Origin: Verrucomicrobium sp. GAS474
GTDB taxonomy: Bacteria > Verrucomicrobiota > Verrucomicrobiia > Methylacidiphilales > GAS474
DNA: 64,000 bases
Direction: 5' to 3'
Assembly (NCBI RefSeq): GCF_900105685.1
Contig: NZ_LT629781.1
Coordinates: forward strand, 1,612,001-1,676,000
Every line of letters begins with the position of its first letter. Positions within the stretch are counted from its first letter, which is position 1. Position numbers and translations under genes: made by a program. The notes under the pieces are model-generated. The model did no database searches and had not been told where the DNA came from. It saw only the letters and a program-made list of their open reading frames with translations. This document shows positions 41,836-50,958 of this stretch, in pieces.

Positions 41836-44178
41836 ATGAGTTCATTGGATTCGTTTTGGAACAAGGCCGCCCGGGCCGGGCTGGCTGTCGGATTATCGGG
41901 TTTATTGGCTTCGGTCGTCGGGGCCGAGGAACCCGCGCAGAAATTGGAGGAAGTCGTCGTCAGCGCGGCGGCCCCTTCGGGTCTACCCTCGCCGGTTGCG
42001 AAGTATCGGCTCCCGAACACCGCCGCGAGCCTCACCGCCGACCGGATCGACGAGACGCTCAACATCGTCGACAGCGAGGACGCGCTGAAATACCAGCCGA
42101 GCCTCTTCCTGCGGAAGCGGAACAACGGCGACACCCAGGCCGTCCTCGCCACGCGGACGGCGGGCGTCAACGCCAGCGCCCGCAGCCTCGTCTACGCCGA
42201 CGACGTCCTGCTCTCCGCGCTGATCGGGAACAACAACACGAACGGCGCGCCCCGCTGGGGGATGGTCTCGCCGGGGCAGATCGACCGGGTCGACGTGATC
42301 TACGGCCCCTTCGCGGCGGCCTATCCGGGCAATGCGGCCGGAGGCGTCGTCCTCATCACGACGAAGATGCCCGAGACGTTCCTCGCCGACTTCAGCCAGA
42401 CCGAGTCGTTCCAGACCTTCCGCCTCTACGGGACGAAGGACACCTACGAGACCGACCAGAGCAGCTTCGTCCTCGGCGACCGGCACAAGGACCTTGCCTG
42501 GCTGGTGACCTACAACTTCCAGAACAGCTACAGCCAGCCGCTCGCCCTGATCACGAGTTCGTCGGCGGGCGGGACGGCCCCGGCGGGGACGACCGGAGCC
42601 TATGCGGCGGCGGGCAAGACAGGAACTAGGGCTGATGTCCTCGGCGCGGGCGGCCTCCTCCACACCCAGATGACGAACACGACGGGGAAACTCGCCTGGG
42701 ACCTCACGCCGGCGTGGAAGGCGACCTACCAGATCGGCTTCTGGAACAACGACGCCGACGCCCGCGTCCAAAGTTACCTGCGCGATGGTGCGGGGAACGC
42801 GACCTTCGGCGGGCTGAAGAGCTTCGCGGGCAACACCTACTCCCTCGACCAGAGCCACCTCTCCAACGCCCTCTCGCTGAAGAGCGAGACGAAGGACGAT
42901 TTCGACTGGGAAGTCGTCGCCTCGAACTACTACTACCTCCAGGACCTCCAGCGGAGTCCCTACACCGTCGGCACGGGGACCAACTTCAGCACCAACGGAA
43001 ACATCGCCCGGATGGACGGGACGAACTGGACGAACGGCGACCTCAAGGGGATCTACCGACCCGCCGGGACGGGCGGAGAGGGTGGCCACGAGATCAGCTT
43101 CGGCCTCCACGGCGACCGCTACGAGCTGAGCAACCCGACCTACGCCACGCCGACGTGGAACGCCGGGGCCGACTCGACCTCGACGCTCTACACGAAGGGC
43201 GAAGGGATGACGATGACCGAGGCCCTCTGGGCGCAGGACGCCTGGAAATTCGCCCCGAAGTGGACGCTGACCCCCGGCGGACGACTCGAATTCTGGGAAG
43301 CGACGAACGGCTACAACCTCGCCACCACCCAGAACGCGACCGGCGGCGTGACCGGGACGACCGTGACGAATCAGCCGGGCATGGCGAAGGTCAATTTCTC
43401 CCCGAAGCTCTCCCTCGGCTACGACCCGAGCGAGAGGTGGAACGTCACCGGCTCCTTCGGGCAGGCCTACCGCTACCCGACGGTGACGGAATTATACCAG
43501 ATTGTCTCGACCGGGACGACCTACGCCGCGCCGAACCCGAACCTCAAGCCGGAGAACGTGATCTCGGAGGAACTCGCCGTCACGCGGAAGTTTGCGGGTG
43601 GGGGCGGGAGCCTCCGCGCCTCGGTCTTCAACGAGTACATCAACAACGCGCTGATCTCCCAGACCTCCTACCTGGCGGGCGCGACCGCCCCGACCTCCTA
43701 CGTCTCCAACGTCAACGTCGTCCGCAACACGGGCATCGAACTCGCCTTCCAGAAAGACAATGTCGGCATCGAGGGGCTGACGCTCTTCGACAGCGTCACC
43801 TACGTGAACTCGGAGATCCTCAGCGATCCCGCGTGGGCCACGGCCTATGGCTCGACGGCGGTCGGCAAGCGGGTCCCCTATGTCCCCGATTGGCGGGCGA
43901 CGTTCGGCGCCACCTACCATCCGGACCGCCATTGGGCGCTCACGACGGCGGGGCGCTACAGCGGCGTCCAATACTCGACGCTCGACAACACCGACAACAA
44001 CAACGGCGTCATGGGCTCCTTCGACAGCTTCGTGGTCTTCGACCTCCACGCCCAATACAAATTCAACGATCGCTTTTCCGCCGATGCCGGGATCGACAAC
44101 GTGAATGGCGAGAAATACTTCCTCTACCATCCGTTCCCGCAGCGGACGTTCTCGGCGGCGGTGAAGTATGCGTTTTGA
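41836..44178 (+). CDS. TonB-dependent outer-membrane receptor
   Basis: 780 residues, ATG 41836 behind AAAGGAG. Signal peptide (LAVGLSGLLASVVGAEE), TonB-box-like EEVVVSAAAP, plug domain (about 45-170) with VLATRTAGVNASARSLVYAD and IDRVDVIYGPFAAAYPGNAA, then a 22-strand-type beta-barrel ending in the aromatic SAAVKYAF. Complete and intact. Substrate unknown; no adjacent TonB/ExbB genes. Confidence 0.92.
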   Translation: MSSLDSFWNKAARAGLAVGLSGLLASVVGAEEPAQKLEEVVVSAAAPSGLPSPVAKYRLPNTAASLTADRIDETLNIVDSEDALKYQPSLFLRKRNNGDTQAVLATRTAGVNASARSLVYADDVLLSALIGNNNTNGAPRWGMVSPGQIDRVDVIYGPFAAAYPGNAAGGVVLITTKMPETFLADFSQTESFQTFRLYGTKDTYETDQSSFVLGDRHKDLAWLVTYNFQNSYSQPLALITSSSAGGTAPAGTTGAYAAAGKTGTRADVLGAGGLLHTQMTNTTGKLAWDLTPAWKATYQIGFWNNDADARVQSYLRDGAGNATFGGLKSFAGNTYSLDQSHLSNALSLKSETKDDFDWEVVASNYYYLQDLQRSPYTVGTGTNFSTNGNIARMDGTNWTNGDLKGIYRPAGTGGEGGHEISFGLHGDRYELSNPTYATPTWNAGADSTSTLYTKGEGMTMTEALWAQDAWKFAPKWTLTPGGRLEFWEATNGYNLATTQNATGGVTGTTVTNQPGMAKVNFSPKLSLGYDPSERWNVTGSFGQAYRYPTVTELYQIVSTGTTYAAPNPNLKPENVISEELAVTRKFAGGGGSLRASVFNEYINNALISQTSYLAGATAPTSYVSNVNVVRNTGIELAFQKDNVGIEGLTLFDSVTYVNSEILSDPAWATAYGSTAVGKRVPYVPDWRATFGATYHPDRHWALTTAGRYSGVQYSTLDNTDNNNGVMGSFDSFVVFDLHAQYKFNDRFSADAGIDNVNGEKYFLYHPFPQRTFSAAVKYAF

Positions 44179-44229
44179 CCCTCGCGGGATCGCGCTTTTC
44201 TTTTTTATCGGCCCGGAGGAGAATGGCTC

Positions 44230-44394
44230 ATGATTCCGTTCCTCGCCGAAAGTTGCTGCGACGTCGTCGCCAGCAGCTACCCGATCACGAAGACCGCCGT
44301 CTGGATCACCGCCGGAATCGCAGGCCTCGTCCTCGCGTTGGGGATCGTGATGGGGCTGCTGATCGCGAAGAAGCGGGGGCAGGCGAAGGGGTAG
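44230..44394 (+). CDS. 54-residue single-pass membrane protein
   Basis: Small ORF with a strong Shine-Dalgarno (CCCGGAGGAG, 8 nt before ATG 44230). Sequence begins MIPFLAESCCDVVASSYPIT, then one transmembrane helix (ITAGIAGLVLALGIVMGLLI) and a basic AKKRGQAKG end, so probably N-out, C-in. Lies 51 bp downstream of the TonB receptor. No family recognised; a small inner-membrane accessory of uptake is a guess. Confidence 0.6.
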   Translation: MIPFLAESCCDVVASSYPITKTAVWITAGIAGLVLALGIVMGLLIAKKRGQAKG

Positions 44395-44404
44395 GAAAAC
44401 GACG

Positions 44405-44710
44405 TTCAGCCCCCTTCGGCTCCGCCCGCACTGGGACGCGTGATTCCTCCCAAGCGGACAAGGGAACTAGCGGACGTTCTCTACCCGAAGCGGACGGCCT
44501 AATGCGGCACTGCTCTCAACAGTTCAGGCCTATCTGACGGGGACTGCCGTCGCGGTAGCGACACTCGTTCCTCAGGGGAAACAAACTTGCAGGGCCGGGA
44601 GGCAAGTCCAGGAGGGGCGAAGCCCCTCTTGCGTCGTCTAACACGTGCGGGGTACATCCAGCTGTACAGGGTCATCTACCCGGTCCCGAAGGAGCGTTCA
44701 CCGCCCCCTT
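44405..44710 (+). repeat. dispersed intergenic repeat, copy D (type 2)
   Basis: Core hairpin GAGGGGC-GAA-GCCCCTC at 44612-44628, then TTGCGTCGTCTAAC, ATCCAGCTGTACAGGGT and CGGTCCCGAAGG. Upstream block with CCTCCCAAGCGGACAAGGGA, ACTAGCGGAC and CAACAGTTCAGGCCTATCTG is nearly the same in copy E, but D has an extra ~60-bp insert (44542-44605). Fills the gap between convergent genes; I see nothing else in this 325-bp stretch. Confidence 0.8.
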
Positions 44711-44719
44711 CGCAATCTT

Positions 44720-45901
44720 TTAAATCTTCTCCACCAGGAATCCCTTCAAGTATTCCGTTTCGGGAATATGAAGCAGCACGGGGTGGTCGCCGCCCTGTCC
44801 CAGCGTGGAGACGAGGCGGAGGGTGCATCCCGCGTCCTTGGCCGCGCCTTGCAGCATGGTGTGCCAGAGTTCCCGCGTCAGGTGGTGGGAGCAGCAGTAG
44901 GTGGCCAGCAGGCCGCCCGGCCCGATCATCCGCAGGGCGCGGAGATGGAGTTCGTGATAGCCGCGCAGGGCGGAGGAGACCTGGTCCTTGGTCTTCGTGA
45001 ACGAGGGGGGATCGAGGACGATCATGTCGTAGCGCCCCTTCCGCCGCTCGGCTTCGCGGAGCCAGTCGAAGGCGTTCGCCTCGATCCAGTTGATCTCGAG
45101 GTTCTCCCGCGCGGCGGCGGCCTTGCCCCGGCCCAGTTCCTCGGCCGATTGGTCGAGGGCGTCGCAGGAGACCGCGCCCGCCTTCCTCGCGGCGAGGGCG
45201 AAGAGGCCCTGGTTGCAGAAGCAATCGAGGATCCGCTTTCCCTTCGCGTAGGGGAGGACGGCGGCGTGGTTGTCGAGCTGGTCGAGGTAGAGGCCGGTCT
45301 TCTGCCCGGCGAGGAGGTCGAGGTCGAGGTCGACGCCGAGGATGTTCAGGCGGGTCGGCGGCGCGTAGGAGCCGAGGAGGGCCCCCTGCTCGCGCGGGAG
45401 CCCTTCGAGGGTGCGGACGGCGATGTCGTTCCGGGCGAGGATCGTCTTCGCCCCGGTCTTCTCGGCGGCGAGGGCGACGATCTCCGGCTGGAGGCGGGCC
45501 ATCGCGGCGGTGACGGTCTGGAGGACCAGGACGGCCTCCTCCCCGGTGCCGTATTGGTCGAGGATCAGGCCGGGGAGCCCGTCGGACTCCGACCAGACGA
45601 GGCGCTGGGCGTTGCGGGCCGGGAGCCGCTTCCGCAGGGCGAGGGCGGCGTCGAGGGCGCGGCTGAGGAAGGCCGAGTCGAGTTCCTCGTCGCGGAGGGA
45701 GTAGCGGCGGACGACGATCTGGGACTTGCTATTGTAGATGCCCGAGCCGAGGGGGCGGCCCTTCGTGTCGATGATCCGCACGGTCCCGCCGTCGACGGCC
45801 CCGTCCTCGACGCGGGCGACCTCGCTGCGGAAGACCCACGGGTGGCCGTCCCGGATGCGGTGGCGGGTGGCTTCATTCAGATAAAGGGCGGGGCGGGACA
45901 T
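44720..45901 (-). CDS. class I SAM-dependent rRNA (cytosine-C5)-type methyltransferase, RlmI-like
   Basis: 393 residues. N-terminal PUA domain (about 1-75; HPWVFRSEVARVEDG), an EEHD-like middle with QYGTGEEAVLVLQTVTAAMA and GQKTGLYLDQLDNHAAVLPY, then the SAM domain with ILDCFCNQGLFALAA and VLDPPSFTKTK. TYCCSHH holds the probable catalytic Cys. Family enzymes modify 23S rRNA; exact position cannot be read here. Confidence 0.88.
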   Translation of the reverse strand: MSRPALYLNEATRHRIRDGHPWVFRSEVARVEDGAVDGGTVRIIDTKGRPLGSGIYNSKSQIVVRRYSLRDEELDSAFLSRALDAALALRKRLPARNAQRLVWSESDGLPGLILDQYGTGEEAVLVLQTVTAAMARLQPEIVALAAEKTGAKTILARNDIAVRTLEGLPREQGALLGSYAPPTRLNILGVDLDLDLLAGQKTGLYLDQLDNHAAVLPYAKGKRILDCFCNQGLFALAARKAGAVSCDALDQSAEELGRGKAAAARENLEINWIEANAFDWLREAERRKGRYDMIVLDPPSFTKTKDQVSSALRGYHELHLRALRMIGPGGLLATYCCSHHLTRELWHTMLQGAAKDAGCTLRLVSTLGQGGDHPVLLHIPETEYLKGFLVEKI

Positions 45902-46012
45902 GAGGGGTTTAGCGTAGGCGAATCAGGGACGATGGAAATGAGGAAAAAAGGTGGCTCCCGGGGGGGCGATCTGGCACCGTTCTGCCCGTTTCTTCAAAGT
46001 CCTTTTGCCCCT

Positions 46013-46477
46013 ATGTCTGTCCTCGCCCTCGATTATGGAACCAAGCGGATCGGCGTCGCCGTGAGCGACACGACGCGGTCGCTGGCGCGGCCCCTCCCGT
46101 TCCTCCCGGCGGAGCCGTTCGGGGCGCTGGTGAAGGCCCTCCGCGGCATCGTCGCCGAGCACAAGGTGGAGACGATCGTCGTCGGCATGCCCCGGAACAT
46201 GGACGGTTCCTACGGCGAGGCGGCGCAGAAGGTGCGGGCCTTCATCGCCCACCTGGCCCGGACGATCGTGACGCCGATCCAGACCGTCGACGAGCGGCTC
46301 TCCACCGTCCAGGCCGGACGCTATCTCCACGAGGCGGGCCACAAGGCGAAGGACCAGCGGACGAAGATCGACAGCGCCTCCGCCGCCGTCCTCCTCCAGG
46401 CCTACCTCGACCGCCTCACCGTCCATCCCGGGATCGAGGACGCGGGGCCCGACCTGGAATCGCCGGAGCACGATTGA
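46013..46477 (+). CDS. ruvX: Holliday junction resolvase-like protein RuvX/YqgF
   Basis: 154 residues from ATG 46013. RNase H fold: VLALDYGTKRIGVAVSDTTR, VVGMPRNMDGSYGEAA, TVDERLSTVQAGR and the C-terminal KIDSASAAVLLQAYLD acidic helix. Takes part in pre-16S rRNA 5' processing and has been described as a putative resolvase. Its TGA overlaps the ATG of truA. Confidence 0.92.
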   Translation: MSVLALDYGTKRIGVAVSDTTRSLARPLPFLPAEPFGALVKALRGIVAEHKVETIVVGMPRNMDGSYGEAAQKVRAFIAHLARTIVTPIQTVDERLSTVQAGRYLHEAGHKAKDQRTKIDSASAAVLLQAYLDRLTVHPGIEDAGPDLESPEHD

Positions 46478-47313
46478 TGTCGGCGCATCCGATGGCGGGG
46501 CACAAGCTGACCATTGCCTACGACGGGGCCGCCTTCAACGGCTGGCAGCGCCAGGCGGGCCACCCCTCGATCCAGCAGACCGTGGAGGAGGTGATCGCGC
46601 GGATCTGGAATCGCCCGATCTCGATCGAGGGCTCGGGCCGGACCGACACCGGGGTCCACGCCGTCGGCCAGGTCGCCGGGTTCACCGCGCCCCGGAAGCT
46701 GGCGGCCCCGGTCCTCCTCCGCGCGTTGAACGACCACCTTCCCTTCGCGATCCGGGTGACGAAGGCCGAGTTCCTGGAGCCGAGCTTCCACGCCCGCTTC
46801 GACGTCCGGGAGAAGACCTACGAATACCGCGTCCACAACGCCCCCTTCAGCGATCCCTTCCTCGTCGACCGCGTCTGGCACCTGCCGATGCCGCTCGATT
46901 TCGCGGCGATGGAGGCCGCCGCCGCCCACCTGCGCGGGGAGCACGATTTCGCCGCGATGGCCTCGAACGCCGGCTACGCGCGGACGACGACGGTGCGGAC
47001 GATCTCCGAGCTCGCGATTTCCCGCAGGGGGCCGCTCGTCCTCTTCCGCGTCACCGCCGACGGCTTCCTCTACCACATGGTGCGGAACATCGTCGGGGCC
47101 TTGACCCGGGTGGGACGGGGAAAGCTCTCGCCCGCCGACTTCGGCAAGATCGTGAGGGCGGGCAAGCGGACCGCCGCCCCTGCCTCGGCCCCCGCGATGG
47201 GGCTCTACCTCATGAAGGTCGGCTACTACCCGAAGCCGGTCCGTCTCCAACGGGCCAAGAACCGGCGGGACCCGACGTGGCTGCCGGAACCGGACGCCGA
47301 CGACGCAGAGTGA
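46477..47313 (+). CDS. truA: tRNA pseudouridine(38-40) synthase
   Basis: 278 residues from ATG 46477, coupled to ruvX by a TGATG overlap. Converts uridines 38-40 of the tRNA anticodon arm to pseudouridine. Catalytic Asp in GSGRTDTGVHAVGQ; also AYDGAAFNGWQRQ, SFHARFDVREKTYEYR and FLYHMVRNIVGAL. The 3' end carries a polar tail and overlaps the convergent PEP-CTERM gene by 104 bp. Confidence 0.95.
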   Translation: MSAHPMAGHKLTIAYDGAAFNGWQRQAGHPSIQQTVEEVIARIWNRPISIEGSGRTDTGVHAVGQVAGFTAPRKLAAPVLLRALNDHLPFAIRVTKAEFLEPSFHARFDVREKTYEYRVHNAPFSDPFLVDRVWHLPMPLDFAAMEAAAAHLRGEHDFAAMASNAGYARTTTVRTISELAISRRGPLVLFRVTADGFLYHMVRNIVGALTRVGRGKLSPADFGKIVRAGKRTAAPASAPAMGLYLMKVGYYPKPVRLQRAKNRRDPTWLPEPDADDAE

Positions 47314-48145
47314 GGGTGAACGCCGCCGCGCCCAGGCCGAGGAGGCTGAGGGCGAGGGACGAGGGCTCCGGAGCGGCGGAAAGCGTGAGGACGATGTCGC
47401 CGCCCGAGAGGGAGAGGGCCGTGTTCATGCCGTTGAGCGTCGAGGAGGAGAGTGTCAGGCCTCCGCTGATCGCCCCGTTGCCGTCGACGACCAATCCCGA
47501 GTAGCTGCCCGCCGTTCCGGCGGTGAAGAGCGTATAGGTCCCCGTGCCGAGCGTCGTGCCGACCTCGTTCAGGGTGAGGACCGTGTTGGAGAACGAGACG
47601 GAGCCGAGCGTCCCGACGTCTACCTGATCGTGGCTGGTGGTGCTGGCGAGGTCGAAGGTCATCGAGGCCCCGCTTAACAGCAGGGAGGTTGCCTGGGTGT
47701 CGCTCGCGCCGCCGACGGTGACGGTGGTCGCGCCGATGATGGAAGTCGTCGTGGAGCCGACCGCGCTGACCGTGAGGTAGGCGGCGCTGCCGCCGGGGTT
47801 GAAGGTCGAATTGAGGGTCAGCGTCGCGCCCGAGGTCCCGGAAACATTCGAGAAGGTGATCGTCGAGGAAGGGCTGAGATCGAGGAGGGTGAAGGTCCCG
47901 GCGACGCCGACGACCGATGAGCCGCCCCCGAAGGTGTACGCTCCCGCTGCGAGCTGGAGAACGGTCCCGTTCGCGATGCTGCTCCCGTCGATGACCAGCG
48001 TCCCGGTGCTCCCGCTTTGGAGGGAGAAATTCAGCGACGCGCCCGTCAGGGTGAGGCTTCCGTCATCGGCCCGCGCCCCGCCCGCGACAACGAAGAGGCC
48101 GAAAACGACCGGAGCGACAAAACGGGCGAAAGAAGGCTTCACCAT
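47210..48145 (-). CDS. PEP-CTERM sorting-domain secreted protein
   Basis: 311 residues from ATG 48143-48145. Signal peptide (FVAPVVFGLFVVAGGARA), a Ser/Thr/Gly-rich beta-strand repeat region as in autotransporter-like passengers, then the sorting signal APEPSSLALSLLGLGAAAFT followed by RRRR. PEP-CTERM proteins are processed by exosortase and linked to exopolysaccharide production; no exosortase gene is seen here but an exopolysaccharide cluster lies at 53-64 kb. Oddity: the reading frame continues 27 residues past the Arg cluster, into DNA antisense to truA. Confidence 0.85.
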   Translation of the reverse strand: MVKPSFARFVAPVVFGLFVVAGGARADDGSLTLTGASLNFSLQSGSTGTLVIDGSSIANGTVLQLAAGAYTFGGGSSVVGVAGTFTLLDLSPSSTITFSNVSGTSGATLTLNSTFNPGGSAAYLTVSAVGSTTTSIIGATTVTVGGASDTQATSLLLSGASMTFDLASTTSHDQVDVGTLGSVSFSNTVLTLNEVGTTLGTGTYTLFTAGTAGSYSGLVVDGNGAISGGLTLSSSTLNGMNTALSLSGGDIVLTLSAAPEPSSLALSLLGLGAAAFTLTLRRRRPVPAATSGPAGSWPVGDGPASGSSRPS

Positions 48146-48274
48146 AGAAAGGATTCGGGAGGGAGTACTACATGAGACCCTCAATGTGGCACAATAAGAA
48201 ATTACATTATTTCGAGTAAAAACTAATCGTTAGATACAATCTATTGCCGAGGCGGGCGATTTCTCCCTAGGCGG

Positions 48275-48307
48275 CAGGGGAGGAGCCCTTTTATAAAGGG
48301 CAGCCCC
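48275..48307 (+). promoter_or_regulatory. Shine-Dalgarno separated from start by a hairpin (trmL)
   Basis: AGGGGAGGA (48276-48284) is followed at once by a perfect 7-bp hairpin GCCCTTT-TAT-AAAGGGC (48285-48301), then six bases and the ATG. Linear spacing of 23 nt is too long, but folding the hairpin would bring it to about 6 nt. Confidence 0.5.
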
Positions 48308-48784
48308 ATGCCCGACCTTCCCCGCCTTCACCTCGTCCTCGTCGAGCCGGAGATCCCCGGCAACTCGGGGAACGTCGGGCGGCTCTGCGCGGCGTCGGGC
48401 GTGCGGCTCCATTTCGTCGGGAAGCTCGGGTTCGATCTTTCGGACAAGGCGCTGAAGCGGGCGGGGCTCGATTACTGGCCCCTCCTCGATTGGACGACGT
48501 GGGCCGACCTCGACGCCCTCCGCGCCCAGGCCGATCCCGGGGCCGGGTGGCATTTCTTCACCACGAAGACGAAGCGGTTCCACACGGCGGCCCGCTACCG
48601 CGCCGGCGATTACCTCGTCTTCGGCAAGGAGACGAAGGGGCTCCCCGAGGCGCTCCTCGCCGCGCACGCCGACGCCTGCGTCACGATCCCGATGCGGAAT
48701 CCCGGCGTGCGGAGCCTCAACCTCGCGACCTCGGTCGGGATCGGCGTCTACGAGGCGCTGCGGCAAATCGAGGGTTGGCAATAG
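48308..48784 (+). CDS. trmL: tRNA (cytidine(34)-2'-O)-methyltransferase
   Basis: 158 residues, SPOUT family. VLVEPEIPGNSGNVGRLCAA, LVFGKETKGLPEALL and the knot-forming IPMRNPGVRSLNLATSVGI are the TrmL signatures. Methylates the wobble nucleotide of specific leucine tRNAs. Followed by hisF 47 bp downstream. Confidence 0.93.
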   Translation: MPDLPRLHLVLVEPEIPGNSGNVGRLCAASGVRLHFVGKLGFDLSDKALKRAGLDYWPLLDWTTWADLDALRAQADPGAGWHFFTTKTKRFHTAARYRAGDYLVFGKETKGLPEALLAAHADACVTIPMRNPGVRSLNLATSVGIGVYEALRQIEGWQ

Positions 48785-48831
48785 TCCGGTCTTTCGCGTA
48801 GTACGAAGGCCCCTTTTCAAAACGCCACGCC

Positions 48832-49602
48832 ATGCTCGCCAAACGGATCATCCCCTGCCTCGACGTCCACGCCGGGAAAGTCACGCGCGGGCAGCAGTTC
48901 GGCCGGGCCGAGGCGGGCGGCCTCACCGAGGTCGGCGATCCCGTCGCCCTCGCCCTCCGCTACAACGAGCAGATGGCCGACGAGCTCGTCTTCTTCGATA
49001 TCACCGCCTCCTCCGAGGGGCGCCGGAACATCCTCGACGTGATCGAGCGGACCGCCGACCAGTGCTTCATGCCCCTCACGGTCGGCGGCGGCATCCGCGC
49101 CGTCGACGACATGCGGGCGATGCTCAACGCCGGGGCCGACAAGATCAGCGTCAACTCGGCGGCGGTCGCCAATCCCGACCTCATCCGGGCCGGATCGGAA
49201 CGCTTCGGCGCGCAGTGCATCGTCCTCTCCATCGACGCGAAGCGGACCCCCGCCGGGTTGTGGAAAGTCTTCACCCACGGCGGCCGCAAGGAAACCGAGT
49301 GGGAGGCCGAGGCGTGGGCCGTCCGCGGCGTCGAGCTCGGCGCCGGGGAGATCGTCCTCAACAGCATCAACGCCGACGGGATGAAGACCGGCTTCGACAT
49401 CGAGATCACCCGCCGCGTCAGCGAGGCCGTCCCCGTCCCCGTCGTCGCCAGCGGCGGCGCGGGAAAGATCGAGCACTTCGCCGAAGTGCTGGGCGCGGGA
49501 AAGGCCGACGCGGTCCTCGCCGCGAGCGTCTTCCACTACGGCGAGATGACCGTGCCGCAGGTGCGGGAGTACCTGAAGCAGCAGGGTTTCCCGACGCGGT
49601 AG
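48832..49602 (+). CDS. hisF: imidazole glycerol phosphate synthase subunit HisF
   Basis: 256 residues. Cyclase subunit making imidazole glycerol phosphate and AICAR with ammonia from HisH. Catalytic Asp in IIPCLDVHAGKVTRGQQF and the second Asp in IVLSIDAKR; also GGGIRAVDDMR, DKISVNSAAV, GEIVLNSINADG and VVASGGAGKIEHF. Full length. No other his gene adjacent. Confidence 0.96.
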   Translation: MLAKRIIPCLDVHAGKVTRGQQFGRAEAGGLTEVGDPVALALRYNEQMADELVFFDITASSEGRRNILDVIERTADQCFMPLTVGGGIRAVDDMRAMLNAGADKISVNSAAVANPDLIRAGSERFGAQCIVLSIDAKRTPAGLWKVFTHGGRKETEWEAEAWAVRGVELGAGEIVLNSINADGMKTGFDIEITRRVSEAVPVPVVASGGAGKIEHFAEVLGAGKADAVLAASVFHYGEMTVPQVREYLKQQGFPTR

Positions 49603-49609
49603 CCAAAAG

Positions 49610-49860
49610 AGCAGGGCCGCTTCGGTTCCGCCAGCACTCGGACGCGTAGTTCCTCCCAAGCGGACAAGGGAACTAGCGGACTCTTTCTACCCGAAGCGGA
49701 TGGCCTAATGCGGTGTCGCTCCCAACAGTTCAGGCCTATCTGATGGGGAGGTCCAGGAGGGGCGAAGCCCCTCTTGCGTCGTCTAACCCGTGCGGATCGC
49801 CTCCACCTGTACAGGGTCTGTACCCGGTCCCGAAGGGCATCCACCGCCCCCTTCGCGTCC
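49610..49860 (+). repeat. dispersed intergenic repeat, copy E (type 2)
   Basis: Core hairpin GAGGGGC-GAA-GCCCCTC at 49757-49773, then TTGCGTCGTCTAAC, CTCCACCTGTACAGGGT and CGGTCCCGAAGGGC. Upstream block closely follows copy D without its insert. The only copy between two co-oriented genes (hisF and mdh). The 80 bp from 49861 to mdh must hold any mdh promoter. Confidence 0.8.
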
Positions 49861-49941
49861 TCCCCCCCCGCACCAATTTCCGCGCAGTCTTCGCCAAGAA
49901 CCGCCCCTAGGAAACCCCTCGGGGCATGTTACACTGTCGGC

Positions 49942-50871
49942 ATGAGAAAGCCCAAAGTCACCGTGGTCGGCGCCGGATTTGTCGGAGCGACGGCGGCGCA
50001 GCGTCTGGTCGAAAAGAATCTCGCCACGGTCGTCCTCCACGACATCGTCCCCGGCATGCCCCAGGGGAAGGCACTCGATCTCATGCAGTCGGCCTGCATC
50101 GAGGGCTATGAATCGACCGTGACCGGGACGAACGATCCCGCCGACTACGCCGGTTCCGACATCGTCATCGTCACGAGCGGCCTCGCCCGCCAGCCGGGGA
50201 TGAGCCGCGACGACCTCCTTTTGAAGAATGCCGAGATCGTCGGATCGGTCGCGGAGAACATCAGGAAATACGCGCCGGACGCCATCGTCATCGTCGTCAG
50301 CAATCCCCTCGACGTCATGACGGCCCTCGTCGCGGCGAAGACCGGCTTCCCCAAGGAGCGGGTGATGGGGATGGCGGGGGTCCTCGACTCGGCCCGGTTC
50401 CGCGCCTTCATCGCGATGGAACTCGGCGTCGCGCACCAGGACGTCGACGCCATGGTCCTCGGCGGCCACGGGGACGACATGGTCCCGCTCTCCCGCTACA
50501 CCACGGTCAGCGGCATCGGGATCGAGGCCCTGCTGCCGCCGGAAAAGATCGCCGCCCTCGCCGAGAGGACCCGCAACGGCGGCGCCGAGATCGTGAAGCT
50601 CCTCCAAAAGGGGAGCGCCTACTACGCCCCCTCCGCCGCCGCCGTCGCGATGGCGCAGGCGATCCTGAGGGACGAGAAACGGCTCCTCCCCGCCTCGGCC
50701 TGGTGCACGGGACAGTACGGGATCGAGAACCACTACGTCGGCGTCCCCATCGTGCTGGGGAAGGAGGGCGTCGAGAAGATCGTGACGCTCGACCTGACCG
50801 CCGAGGAGCTGAAGGCCCTCCACGCCAGCGTGGGGCGGATCGCGGAGAGCGTGGCGAAGCTGGGGCTCTAG
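49942..50871 (+). CDS. mdh: malate dehydrogenase
   Basis: 309 residues from ATG 49942, LDH-like MDH type. NAD site VTVVGAGFVGATAAQRL with Asp at the end of strand two (VVLHDIVPG), substrate loop Arg residues in SGLARQPGMSRDD, SNPLDVMT, VLDSARFR and catalytic His in MVLGGHGDDMVPL. Oxidises malate to oxaloacetate in the TCA cycle. A strong terminator follows. Confidence 0.96.
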   Translation: MRKPKVTVVGAGFVGATAAQRLVEKNLATVVLHDIVPGMPQGKALDLMQSACIEGYESTVTGTNDPADYAGSDIVIVTSGLARQPGMSRDDLLLKNAEIVGSVAENIRKYAPDAIVIVVSNPLDVMTALVAAKTGFPKERVMGMAGVLDSARFRAFIAMELGVAHQDVDAMVLGGHGDDMVPLSRYTTVSGIGIEALLPPEKIAALAERTRNGGAEIVKLLQKGSAYYAPSAAAVAMAQAILRDEKRLLPASAWCTGQYGIENHYVGVPIVLGKEGVEKIVTLDLTAEELKALHASVGRIAESVAKLGL

Positions 50872-50895
50872 GTTCTGGGGGCTGGGTACTGAAAC

Positions 50896-50926
50896 GCAAA
50901 AAGCTCCCCTTGGGGAGCTTTTTTGC
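50896..50926 (+). terminator. rho-independent terminator of mdh
   Basis: GCAAAAAGCTCCCC and GGGGAGCTTTTTTGC arms with a TT loop, T-run of six; 25 bp after the mdh stop. A-run on the other strand makes it potentially bidirectional. Confidence 0.9.
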
Positions 50927-50958
50927 GTGGTGCGGAGAGGCGATGCCTCGGTCGTCGT

